From Streptomyces sp. YPW6 (GTDB lineage Bacteria; Actinomycetota; Actinomycetes; Streptomycetales; Streptomycetaceae), in the NCBI RefSeq assembly GCF_018866325.1, contig NZ_CP076457.1:1516001-1580000 (forward strand): a DNA stretch of 64,000 nucleotides. Reading direction: 5' to 3'. The notes beneath the pieces were generated by a model. That model made no database searches and was not told the DNA's origin. It saw only the letters and a program-made list of their open reading frames with translations. The translations under genes were made by a program, and so were the position numbers. Shown here in pieces: positions 33,100-42,559 of this stretch. Each line of letters starts with the position of its first letter. The first letter of the stretch is position 1.

Positions 33100-34014
33100 A
33101 TGGCTGGAACCGGAGCACACACCCTCGCCCGTGCCGAGCAGTTCATCTGGCTCACTGCCCGCGTCCTCGAACAGAGGAGGTTCGCCCATGCCTTCCTGGG
33201 CGGAGATCCCGACGCCGTCGAGACGGCCCTGACCGCCTACCTCAACCAGGACGGCGGCTACGGTCACGCGCTGGAACCCGATCTCCGGGGCCCGGTCAGC
33301 CAGCCGCTGCACACCGCCCACGCACTGAGCGTTCTCGACTCGATCAACCGCTGCGACGGACAGCGCGCTGAACGGATCTGCCGCTTCCTGACCGATGTGT
33401 CAACCAAAGAGGGCGCGCTGCCCGCCCTGCTGCCCACCCAGCGTGGCTATCCCGCGGCACCCTTCATCCCGATCGTGGACGACCCGCCGGCGGAACTGCT
33501 CGCGACCGGCCCGGTCGTCGGGCTGCTGCACGGCAATCAGGTGTGGAACGCCTGGCTGTTCCGCGCGACGGACTTCTGCTGGAGCGCCGTCGACGCTCTG
33601 GAGCAGTCCCACCCCTACGAGGTCGAAGCCGCGGTCGCTTTCCTGGACGGCGTCCCGGACCGGGCCCGCGCCGAAGCGGCGGCGGACCGCGTCGGCCGGC
33701 TGGTGCGCGAGCAGCGGCTCGCGGTGCTCGACCCGTCCCGGCGGGCGGAGTATCCGGTGGCTACGGGGTACGCCCCGGGCGAGCACCACTTCCCGCACGA
33801 CTACGCCCGTTCTCCCGGATCCCTGGCCCGCCGCTGGTTCACGGACGAGGAACTGGAGCGCTCGCTCGACCATCTGGCGGCGGAGCAGCAGGAGGACGGA
33901 GGCTGGCCCGTGAACTGGCGCCGATGGGCGCCGGGAACCGCGCTGGAAGGACGCCCGCTGGTGACGCTCAGGGCCCTGGAGACCCTGCGCGCGTACGGTC
34001 GCCCGCTCGGCTGA
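33100..34014 (+). CDS. predicted alpha/alpha-toroid protein (prenyltransferase-like)
   Basis: A 304-residue hypothetical protein. LNQDGGYGHALEPDLRGP near residue 48 and EEQQEDGGWPVNW-like sequence near 270 are QW-type repeats of squalene-cyclase/prenyltransferase toroids, but the DXDD catalytic motif of cyclases is absent. The rest is helical with regularly spaced Leu/Ala. ATG at 33100; no strong ribosome site, so it may be leaderless or start elsewhere. Function unknown. Confidence 0.72.
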   Translation: MAGTGAHTLARAEQFIWLTARVLEQRRFAHAFLGGDPDAVETALTAYLNQDGGYGHALEPDLRGPVSQPLHTAHALSVLDSINRCDGQRAERICRFLTDVSTKEGALPALLPTQRGYPAAPFIPIVDDPPAELLATGPVVGLLHGNQVWNAWLFRATDFCWSAVDALEQSHPYEVEAAVAFLDGVPDRARAEAAADRVGRLVREQRLAVLDPSRRAEYPVATGYAPGEHHFPHDYARSPGSLARRWFTDEELERSLDHLAAEQQEDGGWPVNWRRWAPGTALEGRPLVTLRALETLRAYGRPLG

Positions 34015-34049
34015 CCGGGGCGGCCGACCGTACAGGGGGTACGAGGCCT

Positions 34050-34165
34050 CACCCAGGACAGGACGTACGGGTCCCGGCACGCAGGACAGGACGTACGGGT
34101 CCCGGCGCACAGGGCGGCACGTACGGGTCCCGGCGCGCGGGACCTGCACGTACAGGGCCCGGCGC
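34050..34165. repeat. 28-bp tandem array with CGTACG cores
   Basis: Four copies of a 28-29 base unit with core CGTACGGGTCCCGGC at 34064, 34092, 34120 and (as CGTACAGGGCCCGGC) 34149. A weaker CCGTACAGGG occurs at 34028. It occupies the gap between two convergent genes. Confidence 0.8.
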
Positions 34166-34193
34166 GCAGAACCGGAGGCGGGCGTCCCCTCGG

Positions 34194-34499
34194 TCAGGCC
34201 AGCGCCCGTGCTCCCGCCGTGACCAGGACGCCCCCGGCGACGACGACCAGAAAGGGGGCACGGAGAACCAGGGCGAGTGCCGCCGCGCCGAGACCGGCGG
34301 CACGCGCGTCGAGGACGATCTGATGGCCGTCGCCGAAGGTCTGCTGCGCGGTGAGTGCCGCCAGCAGCGCCACGGGCAGCAGGGCGGCCATGCGCTGGAC
34401 GAGCGGCCGCTCCAGTACGCCCGCGGGCACGAGCAGGCCCAGGAGTTTGGCGAGGTAGCAGCCCGCCACGGTCAGTCCGACGGCAATCCAGACGTTCAT
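34194..34499 (-). CDS. azlD: AzlD family branched-chain amino acid exporter subunit
   Basis: A 101-residue membrane protein with about four hydrophobic segments, small partner of AzlC. The motif RMAALLPVALLAALTAQQTF matches AzlD. ATG at 34499 overlaps the azlC stop (ATGA), indicating translational coupling. Confidence 0.88.
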   Translation of the reverse strand: MNVWIAVGLTVAGCYLAKLLGLLVPAGVLERPLVQRMAALLPVALLAALTAQQTFGDGHQIVLDARAAGLGAAALALVLRAPFLVVVAGGVLVTAGARALA

Positions 34500-35341
34500 G
34501 AACACCGCTCCCGCTTCTCTCCCCGTGCCACGGCCTGCTCCCCCTGCGCCGGGGTGCCGTTCGGCCCGTTCCCGTCGCCCGGCCTCCGTTTCGTCCGTCC
34601 CATGAGGAAGAGGACGACGGGCGCGGCGAGCGCCGACAGCAGGACGGGCACACCCGCCGGCACCACGGGCAGCAGGGTCAGGGCCAGGACGACGGCCAGT
34701 CCCGCCGTGACGCGTTCGGTGGTGCTCCTGAGCATCGGCGCGAGCAGCGCGAGGAACACCGCGGGGCTCGCCGCGTCGAGGCCCCAGGCGTCGGTGTCGC
34801 CCAGCGCCTCGGCGCCCAGAGCTCCCGCCAGGGTGGTGAGGTTCCACAGCACGTAGAGGGTGAGTCCGGTGACCGTGAAGCCGATGCGCGCGGCCCGCCG
34901 GGTGGGCTGGGGCAGGGTGACCGCGGTCGTCTCGTCGATGACCCAGTGGGCGGCGAACGGCCGTACCCCACGGGGAAGCGCGAGCAGTTGGGAGAGCCGC
35001 AGGCCGTAGAACGCGTTCCGGACGCCCAGGAAGAACGCGCCGGCCGCCGCGGTGTACGGGTTGCCGCCCGCGGCCAGCGCCCCGACCAGGGCGAACTGCG
35101 AGGCACCGGTGAAGACGAGGAGGCTCAGGACGCAGGTCTGGAGCAGACTGAGGCCGGAGCCGGCGGAGGTGACACCGAAGGCGAAACCGGAGAGGCCCAC
35201 GGCGATGCCGACGCCGAGCGCGTCGCGGACGACGGCCGCGTCGGGCTTGTCCGGCCGGTCCTCGGCCGCCGGGCCGGGCGGACCGGCGGATATGGCGCCG
35301 GGCGTACCGGTGCTCTCTGGGAGTGCTGTCTGTTCTGCCAC
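34496..35341 (-). CDS. azlC: AzlC family branched-chain amino acid exporter subunit
   Basis: A 281-residue permease. The core from about residue 40 has GLSGFAFGVTSAGSGLSLLQ, VFTGASQFALVGALAAGG and FFLGVRNAFYGLRLSQLL, all AzlC hallmarks, then about five helices and a basic C-terminal tail. The N-terminal 40 residues are Pro/Gly-rich. I place the start at a GTG (35341); no clear ribosome site. It lies directly downstream of an AraC regulator gene, a common AzlCD arrangement. Confidence 0.9.
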   Translation of the reverse strand: MAEQTALPESTGTPGAISAGPPGPAAEDRPDKPDAAVVRDALGVGIAVGLSGFAFGVTSAGSGLSLLQTCVLSLLVFTGASQFALVGALAAGGNPYTAAAGAFFLGVRNAFYGLRLSQLLALPRGVRPFAAHWVIDETTAVTLPQPTRRAARIGFTVTGLTLYVLWNLTTLAGALGAEALGDTDAWGLDAASPAVFLALLAPMLRSTTERVTAGLAVVLALTLLPVVPAGVPVLLSALAAPVVLFLMGRTKRRPGDGNGPNGTPAQGEQAVARGEKRERCS

Positions 35342-35438
35342 GTCCGGAACGCTACGGGGGCATTCCGGCCCGGTCTTGTACGTTCTTGCACGCTCGAACG
35401 GCTTCGCCCCTACGCCCGGTACGTTCGGCGCTTCCGAT

Positions 35439-35484
35439 GTGCACGCCACGTTCACGCATTCGTGCACGCTGCGTTCGCGCATTC
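35439..35484 (-). promoter_or_regulatory. two 23-base tandem repeats upstream of azlC, AraC operator candidate
   Basis: Units at 35439-35461 and 35462-35484 agree at 20 of 23 positions; each starts GTGCACGC and ends CGCATTC. Direct repeats of about two helical turns are typical AraC-family sites. They lie between the AraC stop and azlC, about 98-143 bases upstream of azlC. The related sequence TACGTTC recurs at 35379 and near 35420. Confidence 0.6.
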
Positions 35485-36333
35485 TCATCGACCGGGGCGC
35501 AGCACTCCGCGCTCGCGCTGGTACGCGCCCGGCGGCACACCCACGATCCGGGTGAAGTGCCGGTTGAGGTGCGGCTGATCCGTGAAACCGACGGCGGTCG
35601 CGGCCTCGGCGGGTGCGATCCCGATGTCGAGCATGCGCCGGGCCCGGCGCACCCGGGCGTCGGTGAGCCAGGTGTGGGGTGGCATCCCGTACTGCCTCTT
35701 GAAGGCTCTCAGCAGCGCGAACGGGCCGGTGCCCAGCTCGACGGCGAGCGCCTCCAACGTGGGCGGGGCGGCCATGCGCTCCTCCAGCACGGCACGGGCG
35801 CGAACGGCGTTCCGCGCGCCCCCGGCGTGCGCGGTCAGGCCGGGCAACGGACTGCCGTGACGGCGGAGAAGCCGGGTGACCAGGATCCGCAGCAGGCTGT
35901 CGGCCGCCAGCGCGTTGCCTTCCTCCGCCGCCCGGTGCACCTCGGTGATCAGCCGGGAGGCGTGGGGGTCGGTCACCCGGGTCTCGGCGAAGCCGACCGT
36001 GCCGCGCAGGGACGTCATTTCGGCCGCGATGTCGCTGACGACCCGGGCCGACGGATAGAGCGTGGAGTAGACCCAGCCCTCGGGGGTCCCGGACCGCGCG
36101 GTGTGCGGCACCTCCGGGTTGATCATGACGACGGTTCCGGGGACCGCGTGGACCGTGCCGTCCGGCAGCCCCACGTCCTCCACCCCGCCGGTGACCGCTC
36201 CGAGGACATAGCCCTCGTGGCTGTGCCGGGGGAAGGTGTGCCGGACGTACCGGGCGCGCAGCAGATCGAGGTCGGGCAGCTCGGCGTACTGCCAGTGCCG
36301 TGCCCACTCCGCGACGTCGTCCGCTCCCGCCAT
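35485..36333 (-). CDS. AraC family transcriptional regulator of azlCD
   Basis: A 282-residue regulator: N-terminal cupin sensing domain (about 25-110, RHTFPRHSHEGYVLG and MINPEVPHTA) and C-terminal double helix-turn-helix (about 180-275, with VGFTDQPHLNRHFTRIVGVPPGAYQ). ATG at 36333; no ribosome site, so the mRNA may be leaderless. It probably senses amino acids and controls the downstream azlCD genes. Confidence 0.9.
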   Translation of the reverse strand: MAGADDVAEWARHWQYAELPDLDLLRARYVRHTFPRHSHEGYVLGAVTGGVEDVGLPDGTVHAVPGTVVMINPEVPHTARSGTPEGWVYSTLYPSARVVSDIAAEMTSLRGTVGFAETRVTDPHASRLITEVHRAAEEGNALAADSLLRILVTRLLRRHGSPLPGLTAHAGGARNAVRARAVLEERMAAPPTLEALAVELGTGPFALLRAFKRQYGMPPHTWLTDARVRRARRMLDIGIAPAEAATAVGFTDQPHLNRHFTRIVGVPPGAYQRERGVLRPGR

Positions 36334-36426
36334 GGGGCCATTCTCGCAGGTCCCGGTCGTGCGCCAGGTGCCGAGCGAACCGCCGCCAGCGGTGTCACCG
36401 GCCTGTTGTCAGTGGCGGGGTGCACG

Positions 36427-39400
36427 ATGGAGGACATGACCGGATCCGCGCTCGACGCGTTCTCGCCCGCGACCCGCAGCTGGTTCGCGGGGGCCTTCAG
36501 CGCGCCCACCGCCGCGCAGGAGGGCGCCTGGCGGGCCATCGGCGAGGGCAGTGACGTCCTGGTCGTCGCACCGACCGGTTCCGGCAAGACGCTGGCCGCG
36601 TTCCTCGCCTCGCTGGACCGCCTGGCCGCCGAGCCGCCGCCCGCCGACGCCAAGAAGCGCTGCCGGGTGCTGTACGTGTCCCCGCTCAAGGCCCTCGCGG
36701 TCGACGTCGAGCGCAACCTCCGCTCGCCGCTGACCGGCATCCGCCAGGAGTCGGTGCGCCTGGGCCTGCCGGAGCCCGAGGTGCGCGTCGGTATCCGCTC
36801 CGGCGACACCCCGCCGGCCGAGCGCCGCTCCATGGTGTCCCGACCGCCGGACATCCTGATCACCACACCCGAGTCGCTGTTCCTGATGCTGACGTCCTCC
36901 GCCCGGGACGCGCTGGCCGGTGTCGAGACGGTGATCCTCGACGAGGTGCACGCGGTCGCGGGGACGAAGCGGGGCGCCCACCTCGCCCTCTCCCTGGAGC
37001 GGCTCGACGAGCTGCTGGCCCGCCCCGCCCGGCGCGTCGGCCTGTCCGCGACGGTCCGGCCGGTCGACGAGGTGGCCCGCTTCCTGTCGCCGCAGCGGAA
37101 GGTGGAGATCGTCCAGCCCCCGTCGGCCAAGGAGTTCGACCTCTCGGTCGTCGTGCCGGTCGAGGATCTGGGCGAGCTGGGCGGCTCCCCCGCCACCGAC
37201 GGCGACTCAGGGCAGGCGGACAAGCCCTCGATCTGGCCGCATGTCGAGGAGCGTATCGCCGACCTCGTCCAGTCGCACCGCTCCACCATCGTCTTCGCCA
37301 ACTCCCGGCGGCTGGCGGAGCGCCTGTGCAACCGGCTCAACGAGATCGCCTACGAGCGGGCGACCGGCACCGCCTTCGACCCGGACGCCCCGGCCCCCGC
37401 ACTGCCCGAGGCGCACGCCCCCGCCGAGATCATGGCCCAGTCCGGGGCGGGCAGGGGCGCCCCCGCCCTGCTGGCCCGCGCCCACCACGGCTCGGTCTCC
37501 AAGGAGCAGCGCGCCCAGGTGGAGGAGGACCTCAAGGCGGGCCGGCTGCCCGCCGTGGTGGCCACCTCCAGCCTGGAGCTGGGCATCGACATGGGCGCGG
37601 TCGACCTGGTGGTCCAGGTGGAGTCCCCGCCCTCCGTCGCCTCCGGACTCCAGCGGGTGGGCCGGGCCGGACACCAGGTGGGTGCGGTCTCCACCGGAGT
37701 GGTCTTCCCGAAGTACCGGGGCGATCTGGTGCAGGCCGCCGTGGTCACCGAGCGGATGCGCGAGGGGGCCATCGAGGCGCTGCGCATCCCGGCCAATCCG
37801 CTGGACGTCCTGGCGCAGCAGCTGGTCGCCATGGTGGCCCTGGACAGCTGGCAGGCCGACGACCTGCTGGCCCTGGTGCGGCGGGCCGCCCCGTTCGCCT
37901 CACTGCCCGAGTCCGCGTTCACCGCCGTTCTCGACATGCTCGCCGGGCGCTATCCCTCCGACGCCTTCGCGGAGCTGCGCCCCCGGGTGGTGTGGGACCG
38001 CGTGGGGGGTACGGTCACGGGCCGCCCCGGCGCGCAGCGGCTCGCCGTCACCTCGGGCGGCACCATCCCGGACCGCGGCCTCTTCGGGGTGTTCCTCGCC
38101 GGGGCGGACCCGAAGAAGGGCGGCGGCCGGGTCGGCGAGCTGGACGAGGAGATGGTCTACGAGTCCCGCGTCGGCGACGTCTTCACCCTGGGCACCACGT
38201 CCTGGCGGATCGAGGACATCACCAGGGACCGGGTGCTCGTCTCACCCGCCCCGGGCGTTCCGGGCAGGCTGCCGTTCTGGAAGGGCGACCAGCTGGGCCG
38301 CCCGCTGGAGCTCGGCCGCGCCCTGGGGGCGTTCCTCCGTGAGATCGGCGGCCTGTCCGAGGAGGACGCCCGGCTGCGGCTGCTCGCCGCCGGCCTCGAC
38401 GCCTGGGCGGCGGACAACGTCCTGGCCTATCTGGACGAGCAGCGCCGGGCCTGCGGCCATGTGCCGGACGACCGGACCATCCTGGTCGAGCGGTTCCGCG
38501 ACGAGCTGGGCGACTGGCGGGTCGTCGTGCACTCCCCCTTCGGCGCCCAGGTGCACGCCCCCTGGGCGCTCGCCCTCTCGGCCCGCCTCGGTGAGCGCTA
38601 CGGCATGGACGCCCAGGTGATGCACGCCGACGACGGAATCGTGCTGCGCCTGCCCGACGCGGACATGATGGGCCTGGACCTGCTCGATTTCGACGCCCCG
38701 GGGGCCTTGGGAACACCGGAGTCCGGGCACGGCGAACCGACACCGGCGGCCCTGGCCCACGACAGCGACCAACCCCCGGTGGCGGCGGCCGACGTCGTCT
38801 TCGAGCAGGGCGAGGTCCAGCAGATCGTCACCGACCAGGTGGGCGGATCGGCCCTGTTCGCCGCCCGGTTCCGGGAGTGCGCCGCACGCGCCCTGCTGCT
38901 GCCCCGACGCTCCCCCGGCAAGCGCACCCCGCTCTGGCAGCAGCGCCAGCGGGCCTCCCAGCTGCTCCAGGTCGCCTCGGAGTTCGGCTCCTTCCCGATC
39001 GTCCTGGAGGCCGTCCGCGAGTGCCTCCAGGACGTGTTCGACGTCCCGGGGCTCACGGAACTGATGGGCGATCTGGAGGCGCGCCGGGTCCGGCTGGTCG
39101 AGGTGACCACCCAGGAGCCCTCCCCGTTCGCCCGCTCCCTCCTCTTCGGCTATGTGGCCCAGTTCCTGTACGAGGGCGACTCACCGCTCGCCGAGCGGCG
39201 CGCCGCCGCCCTCTCCCTGGACTCCCATCTCCTCGCCGAGCTGCTCGGCCAGGCGGAGCTGCGCGAACTGCTCGACCCCGAGGTCCTGACCGAGCTGGAG
39301 CGGGAGCTGCAGTGGCTCACCGAGGACCGCCGCGTCAAGGATGTCGAAGGGGTGGCCGACCTCTTGCGCGTGCTCGGTCCGCTGACCGACGCCGAGCTGG

Positions 39401-41130
39401 CCGAGCGGGGCGCCGAGCCGTCCTGGGCACCGGAGCTGGCCACGGCACGCCGGGCGATCCGGGTCCGGATCGCCGGCGCCGACCACTGGGCGGCGATCGA
39501 GGACGCGGGCCGGCTGCGCGACGCCCTGGGCACCGCGCTTCCGGTCGGTGTCCCCGAGGCGTTCACCGAGCCGGTGAAGGACCCGCTCGGGGACCTCCTC
39601 GCCCGGTACGCGCGGACCCACGGTCCGTTCACCGCCGCCCTGGCCGCCGAGCGCTTCGGGCTCGGCACGGCCGTCACCGACGGCGCGCTGCAACGCCTCT
39701 CGGCCTCCGGCCGGACCGTCCAGGGTGAGTTCCACCCGGCAGGCATCGGCCAGGAATGGTGCGACGCCACGGTGCTGCGCAGGCTCCGCCGCCGTTCGCT
39801 GGCCGCGCTCCGCCAGGAGCTGGAGCCGGTGCCGCCCGCGGCCCTGGCCTCCTTCCTCCCTCCGTGGCAGCACGTCGGCTCCGACCGGCTGCGGGGGATC
39901 GACGGTCTGGCCCGCGCCGTCGAGCAGCTCCAGGGAGCGCCCGTGCCCGCGTCGGCGCTGGAGAAGCTGATCCTGCCGGGCCGGGTCCTCGGCTACACCC
40001 CCGCGATGCTCGACGAGCTGACGACCACGGGCGAGGTCGTCTGGGCGGGGGCGGGGGCGCTGCCCGGCAAGGACGGCTGGGTGTCCCTCTACCTCGCCGA
40101 CAGCGCACCGCTGCTCCTGCCCGCCCCGCACCCGCTGGAGTTGTCGGCGCTCCACGAGTCCGTGCTCACGACGCTCTCCGGCGGATACGGCCTCTTCTTC
40201 CGCCAGATCGCCGACCAGGTCCGGGCCACCACCCACCCGGACTGCACGGAGCAGCAGCTGGCCGACGCGCTGTGGGAGCTGGCCTGGTCCGGGCGGCTCA
40301 CCAACGACACCCTGGCCCCGCTGCGCTCGCTCCTGGGCTCCGGACGCACGGCGGGCTCCACCGCCCACCGCTCGCGGCGCAGCGTCCCGCGCGGGCGTTA
40401 CGGCTCGCTCACCGCCGCCGCCCGGCCCGCGTCCCGTACCGGCCCGCCGACGGTGTCGGGCCGCTGGTCCCTGCTCCCCCCGGCCGAGCCGGAGCGGACC
40501 CACCGCGCCCACGCCCTGGCCCGGACCCTCCTCGACCGGCACGGCGTGGTGACCCGCGGGGCGGTGCAGGCCGAGGGGGTGGAGGGCGGCTTCTCCGCGA
40601 CGTATCGCGTCCTGGCCGCCTTCGAGGACAGCGGGCAGGCCCGGCGCGGCTATGTGGTCGAGGGTCTCGGGGCGGCCCAGTTCGCGATGGACGGGGCGGT
40701 GGACCGGCTGCGGGCGGCCTCCACGGCTCGCGACCGCCGGGATCCGGGCGCCGCGCCCGAGGCGCTGGTGCTGGCCGCGGCGGACCCGGCCAACGCCTAC
40801 GGGGCGGCGCTGCCGTGGCCGGAGTCCCCGGACGGCGCCGGACACAAACCGGGCCGCAAGGCGGGGGCGCTGGTGGTCCTCGTCGACGGCGAGCTGACGC
40901 TCTACATGGAGCGCGGCGGCAAGACCCTCCTGGCCTGGCCGTCCGATCCCGAGGCCCCGGCTCTGCGGGCGGCGGCCGAGGCCCTGGCCGCAGCTGCCCG
41001 CGCCGGAGCCCTGGGCACGGTGACGGTGGAGCGGACGAACGGCGCCTCCTCCCTCACCTCGCCGCTGGGCCGGACGCTGGAGGCGGCCGGCTTCCTCGCC
41101 ACGCCGAGAGGCCTGCGCCTGCGCGCCTGA
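36427..41130 (+). CDS. lhr: Lhr-type ATP-dependent helicase, long form
   Basis: A very large (1567-residue) SF2 helicase. Walker A APTGSGKT at 48-55, Walker B ILDEVHAVAG, motif III SATVRP, motif VI QRVGRAGHQ, then the Lhr winged helix and beta-barrel core, and a C-terminal region of about 650 residues found in actinobacterial and gamma-proteobacterial Lhr. Long Lhr proteins unwind RNA-DNA hybrids during repair. ATG at 36427; an ATG three codons later is an alternative. The endonuclease VIII gene follows on the same strand, suggesting a joint DNA-repair role. Confidence 0.93.
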   Translation: MEDMTGSALDAFSPATRSWFAGAFSAPTAAQEGAWRAIGEGSDVLVVAPTGSGKTLAAFLASLDRLAAEPPPADAKKRCRVLYVSPLKALAVDVERNLRSPLTGIRQESVRLGLPEPEVRVGIRSGDTPPAERRSMVSRPPDILITTPESLFLMLTSSARDALAGVETVILDEVHAVAGTKRGAHLALSLERLDELLARPARRVGLSATVRPVDEVARFLSPQRKVEIVQPPSAKEFDLSVVVPVEDLGELGGSPATDGDSGQADKPSIWPHVEERIADLVQSHRSTIVFANSRRLAERLCNRLNEIAYERATGTAFDPDAPAPALPEAHAPAEIMAQSGAGRGAPALLARAHHGSVSKEQRAQVEEDLKAGRLPAVVATSSLELGIDMGAVDLVVQVESPPSVASGLQRVGRAGHQVGAVSTGVVFPKYRGDLVQAAVVTERMREGAIEALRIPANPLDVLAQQLVAMVALDSWQADDLLALVRRAAPFASLPESAFTAVLDMLAGRYPSDAFAELRPRVVWDRVGGTVTGRPGAQRLAVTSGGTIPDRGLFGVFLAGADPKKGGGRVGELDEEMVYESRVGDVFTLGTTSWRIEDITRDRVLVSPAPGVPGRLPFWKGDQLGRPLELGRALGAFLREIGGLSEEDARLRLLAAGLDAWAADNVLAYLDEQRRACGHVPDDRTILVERFRDELGDWRVVVHSPFGAQVHAPWALALSARLGERYGMDAQVMHADDGIVLRLPDADMMGLDLLDFDAPGALGTPESGHGEPTPAALAHDSDQPPVAAADVVFEQGEVQQIVTDQVGGSALFAARFRECAARALLLPRRSPGKRTPLWQQRQRASQLLQVASEFGSFPIVLEAVRECLQDVFDVPGLTELMGDLEARRVRLVEVTTQEPSPFARSLLFGYVAQFLYEGDSPLAERRAAALSLDSHLLAELLGQAELRELLDPEVLTELERELQWLTEDRRVKDVEGVADLLRVLGPLTDAELAERGAEPSWAPELATARRAIRVRIAGADHWAAIEDAGRLRDALGTALPVGVPEAFTEPVKDPLGDLLARYARTHGPFTAALAAERFGLGTAVTDGALQRLSASGRTVQGEFHPAGIGQEWCDATVLRRLRRRSLAALRQELEPVPPAALASFLPPWQHVGSDRLRGIDGLARAVEQLQGAPVPASALEKLILPGRVLGYTPAMLDELTTTGEVVWAGAGALPGKDGWVSLYLADSAPLLLPAPHPLELSALHESVLTTLSGGYGLFFRQIADQVRATTHPDCTEQQLADALWELAWSGRLTNDTLAPLRSLLGSGRTAGSTAHRSRRSVPRGRYGSLTAAARPASRTGPPTVSGRWSLLPPAEPERTHRAHALARTLLDRHGVVTRGAVQAEGVEGGFSATYRVLAAFEDSGQARRGYVVEGLGAAQFAMDGAVDRLRAASTARDRRDPGAAPEALVLAAADPANAYGAALPWPESPDGAGHKPGRKAGALVVLVDGELTLYMERGGKTLLAWPSDPEAPALRAAAEALAAAARAGALGTVTVERTNGASSLTSPLGRTLEAAGFLATPRGLRLRA

Positions 41131-41659
41131 CCCGTGAGAAGCTCCCGCCCACCCCGGAGACGGGCCAGAACAGACACCCCACCCCCCGAAGACCTCCCCA
41201 CCCTGGGCCCGGACCGCCTCCCGCCACCTCGGTGACCTCCCCACCCCGGGCCCCGAACCAGCACACCGTCCACCCCGAAGACCTCCCCACCCTGGGCCCC
41301 GAACCAGCGCACCCGGCACGGACCGCCTCCCGCCCGCCCCGGAGACCTCCCCGCCCAGGGCCCGAACCAGCGCCCCGCCCGCCCCGGAGACCCCCCACCC
41401 GGGACCCGCACCCGGCCCCCTGGCACGGACCGCCTCCGGCCCGAACCGCCTCCCGCCCGCCCGCGGAGCAGGCGTCGCGCCCGCGCCTCGGACGCGACGC
41501 CCCACCCGCGCCGCGGTCGGCACCTGTCCGGGGATCGGTCCGGCCCCCGCCTGAGCGCCGGACCGGCGCCCCCGGACCCCGTCGGCACACCCGCCACTCC
41601 GTCAACGCGGCCGGGGCCGGTTCGCCGCGCGATTCCTTCCGCTCGCCCATCATGGAGGC
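41131..41659. repeat. intergenic region with degenerate 44-46 bp repeats
   Basis: The 529-base gap contains about five degenerate copies of a CCCCGAAGACCTCCCCACCC-type unit near 41184, 41229, 41273, 41337 and 41383, with GGGCCCCGAACCAGC between them. The strand is very pyrimidine-rich. Nothing else is recognisable; the promoter of the endonuclease gene must lie near the end. Confidence 0.7.
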
Positions 41660-42529
41660 ATGCCCGAAGGAGACACCGTCCTGCAGACCGCCACCCGGCT
41701 GCACGCGGCGCTGGCGGGGCAGGTGCTGACCCGGTCGGACCTGCGCGTCCCCCGTTTCGCCACCGCCGACCTCACCGGCCGGACGGTGCTGGACGTCACC
41801 GCGCGCGGCAAGCACCTGCTGACCCGCATCGAGGGAGGCCTGGCGCTCCACAGCCACCTCCGGATGGACGGGGCCTGGCGGGTGTTCGCCCCGGACGAGC
41901 GCTGGCGGGGCGGCCCCGGCCACCAGATCCGCGCGATCCTCGGCAACGCCGGGCACACCGCCGTCGGCTACCGGCTCCCCGTGCTGGAACTGCTGCACAC
42001 CGCCGAGGAGGACCGGGCCGTGGGGCACCTGGGGCCGGATCTTCTGGGCCCCGACTGGGACCCCGGCCTCGCCCTGGACCGGCTGCTCACCGCTCCGGAC
42101 CGACCCCTCGGGGAAGCGCTCCTCGACCAGCGCAATCTGGCGGGCATCGGCAACGTCTACAAGTGCGAGCTGTGCTTCCTGGCGCGCGTCACCCCGTGGC
42201 TCCCCGTGGGCGCCCTTCCCGACGGTGTGCTCCCCCGGCTCGTCACGCTCGCCGAGCGCCTGCTGCACGCCAACCGCGACCGCCCCACCCGCACGACGAC
42301 GATCACCTCGGAACTCCGCACTCCGCCGGATCGGGTCTCCGGCCCGCGCCCGGCCCCGCCCCCCGGCCGCCCGCGGTCGCGCCCGCCCCACCGCGTCCAG
42401 GAGCGGCTCTATGTCTACGGCCGGGCCCGCAGGCCCTGTCTGCGCTGCGGCACCCCGATCCGCCGCGCCGACCAGGACGACCGACCCACCTACTGGTGCC
42501 CCGGCTGCCAGTCGGGCCCCACCCCCTAG
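41660..42529 (+). CDS. endonuclease VIII-like DNA glycosylase (Nei2)
   Basis: A 289-residue Fpg/Nei enzyme removing oxidised pyrimidines. Pro2 and Glu3 of MPEGDTV are the catalytic residues; LDQRNLAGIGNVYKCE is the helix-two-turn-helix region; the C-terminal zinc finger has CLRCGTPI and CPGCQ. The start is fixed by MPEGDTV at ATG 41660, but GGAGG sits only one base away, too close for a normal ribosome site. It follows lhr. Confidence 0.92.
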   Translation: MPEGDTVLQTATRLHAALAGQVLTRSDLRVPRFATADLTGRTVLDVTARGKHLLTRIEGGLALHSHLRMDGAWRVFAPDERWRGGPGHQIRAILGNAGHTAVGYRLPVLELLHTAEEDRAVGHLGPDLLGPDWDPGLALDRLLTAPDRPLGEALLDQRNLAGIGNVYKCELCFLARVTPWLPVGALPDGVLPRLVTLAERLLHANRDRPTRTTTITSELRTPPDRVSGPRPAPPPGRPRSRPPHRVQERLYVYGRARRPCLRCGTPIRRADQDDRPTYWCPGCQSGPTP

Positions 42530-42559
42530 TTGACGAGCCGTCAGATGCGGTCGTACGGT
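42530..42559 (+). promoter_or_regulatory. leaderless-type promoter of the SDR gene, palindrome over the -35 box
   Basis: TTGACG (42530-42535), 18-base spacer, TACGGT (42554-42559), then 6 bases to the ATG at 42566, so transcription should start at or next to the A. The -35 hexamer lies inside TGACG-AGC-CGTCA (42531-42543), a likely operator. Confidence 0.65.

Noticed and set aside
34050..34165. CRISPR array of 28-bp repeats
   Set aside because: Repeats abut each other; there are no spacers.
34496..36307. 603-residue AzlC fused to upstream sequence
   Set aside because: Upstream part is an out-of-frame reading of the AraC gene; the AzlC core starts after 35341.
39181..41523. 780-codon minus-strand frame opposite lhr
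   Set aside because: Shadow frame plus translation of the GC-skewed repeats after lhr; no recognisable domain.
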